Origin: Streblospio benedicti
Lineage: Eukaryota; Annelida; Polychaeta; Spionida; Spionidae
Reading direction: 5' to 3'
Assembly: GCA_019095985.1 (NCBI GenBank)
Contig: CM032663.1
Location: forward strand, 20,062,957 to 20,126,956
DNA length: 64,000 nucleotides
Under the pieces are notes generated by a model that saw only the letters and a program-made list of their open reading frames with translations, had not been told where the DNA came from and did no database searches. The position numbers were made by a program, and so were the translations under genes. Shown piece after piece: positions 62,768 to 64,000 of the stretch (positions are counted from its first letter, which is position 1; every line of letters starts with the position of its first letter).

Positions 62768-63486
62768 TTTTATTTGTAGACTGCACCTAGATAAGAAACC
62801 ATAGAAACTTATTAAACTGACTTAATAATACTCCACAATCAACAATCCACATAAGAGTATTTCTTTTCAAAATCTATTAATCAATCACTAATAAATACAT
62901 GTATGAAATTAATACTTTTTTTAGTAAATTTCATATTTTTATAATTGATTCGTCGTAACGTTTTTGTTATTTGCAAGGGGTTTATAGAAAGCAGTGATAA
63001 TACAAATTAGGGTATTATCTGAAAATGTATTGCCTTTCAGCTAGTATTTACTTTATTTGAATTTATGTTATTGTGCCGTGATGAGGTTGCCCTTTTTTGC
63101 GCGTAATGAATACACACATTTAATGAAGGTTTTAAATATGTTATCACCCATTTACAAAATCAATAAGGTAAGAACATTAGTTTGTAAAAAATATAAGTTG
63201 AATAGGTTAATCTCTTTACATGCAGACATGAATAGACACTCATCAAATGTACAGTGTCGTTAAAATGGACTGAACAATCACAGAATATTTAAGAAATGGG
63301 TGTCTTTCAGGTTAGCCTTGATTCTGAAATGGTTCTCCATTGGTGTGGTGCATAAAGCTGTGCGAAATCGGCGAGTTTAGCGTGCGTGCCTCGCTAGTTT
63401 GCGTTTGCACGCTCTGTGCGCGGTGCATAAACGTGATCTCAAACGCAAGCTTTGCTAGACATACATGCGTTACTTACGCAACAAGA
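62768..63486. other. Intergenic, nothing recognised
   Basis: AT-rich; similarity to the 5' flank of the first ankyrin gene fades within about 50 bp. No gene supported. Confidence 0.45.
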
Positions 63487-63755
63487 CATCGACCATTTGA
63501 TCTCGGGGTGCAAATATTTTCACCATAGCTTCAATTATTTTTTTCATGAAATTTGACATCTAATTCTTTTTTTCTAGATTTTTTTTAGATTTTTTTTCTT
63601 AGATTACTGAACCTCAATTATTACAAAATTTGACATCTATTTATTTTTTTTTCTAGCCAAATGAAACCTTATTATTTTTTCACCAATTTTCAGCCTTGCG
63701 TTATTTTTTCAATATTTTTGCTGCCCCCCCCTCCCCTGAGATCAAATGGTCGATG
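63487..63755. mobile_element. MITE with 18 bp perfect terminal inverted repeats
   Basis: The left end CATCGACCATTTGATCTC is exactly complementary to the right end GAGATCAAATGGTCGATG, and the match continues imperfectly inward through a G/C run and a CAAATATT-like word. The 269 bp interior is T-rich and contains repeated AAATTTGACATCTA and TTTTTTCTAG words. No coding capacity. I could not identify a clear target-site duplication or the superfamily. Confidence 0.75.
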
Positions 63756-64000
63756 CGCCTAAGTAGAGCATGTATACCGTACATAGTGCAGTATTATTTT
63801 GCAATGGCTGCAGGCTCGACCATGCCTTCATTTTTACATTCTTGTGAAAGCTATGAGACGTTAGTGGATAGTTCGGATGTGAGGCGTTCTGTTTGTCAAA
63901 GTTTAGAAATTGACCAAGAAACGTTGAAAAGTACATTAACTGTCCTGCCGGGCTCCATATTATTTCACTACAGTGCATTGTACTTGTTTTACTGTAGTTG
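63756..64000. other. Non-coding, nothing recognised
   Basis: A short flank to the end of the window. A minus-strand frame of 78 codons has no recognisable motif. Confidence 0.4.

Overview
The window looks like nuclear DNA from a marine invertebrate animal. It is AT-rich and gene-poor, with long microsatellites, many short degraded non-autonomous DNA transposons, GT-AG introns, and gene families that expand in such genomes: secreted C1q-domain proteins and large ankyrin-repeat proteins. I cannot fix the phylum; a lophotrochozoan or an invertebrate deuterostome both fit. No bacterial or viral gene organisation is visible.

Positions 1 to about 52,500 are a gene desert. I could support no protein gene there with confidence. 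It holds simple repeats (a ~290 bp AT array, a GT array, a CGCA tract), a ~35 bp-unit minisatellite, two short tandem segmental duplications, a degraded Tc1/mariner transposase fragment, five copies of a repeat built around GTGGTCTTAATAGAG, two copies of a GGTAGA-ended repeat, a G-run-bounded element with GTTTCACTAGGGG subrepeats and a Helitron-like element with hairpins. Less AT-rich islands with paired homeodomain-type cores are scattered through it, as in the large introns or flanks of developmental regulators. Three possible coding traces on the minus strand (a short ORF with a neuropeptide-like C-terminus, a 43 bp exon-like block and a ~95-codon frame) are listed at low confidence.

Positions 52,500 to 62,800 are the gene-bearing part. 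Two large single-exon genes on the minus strand encode paralogous ankyrin-repeat proteins. The first (739 aa) ends in a good SOCS box, BC-box SLQQICASAIR followed by LGLPPMLTEYV, so it is probably a substrate receptor of a Cullin-5/Elongin-BC ubiquitin ligase. The second keeps its ankyrin core, but both conserved ends are out of frame, so as read it lacks the SOCS box. Between them on the plus strand is a three-exon gene for a secreted coiled-coil plus C1q protein, with the remnant of a second C1q copy just upstream. The layout suggests tandem duplication and decay of genes that may serve recognition or immunity; that role is inferred from family and context only.

The last kilobase holds a MITE-like element with 18 bp perfect terminal inverted repeats and no gene.
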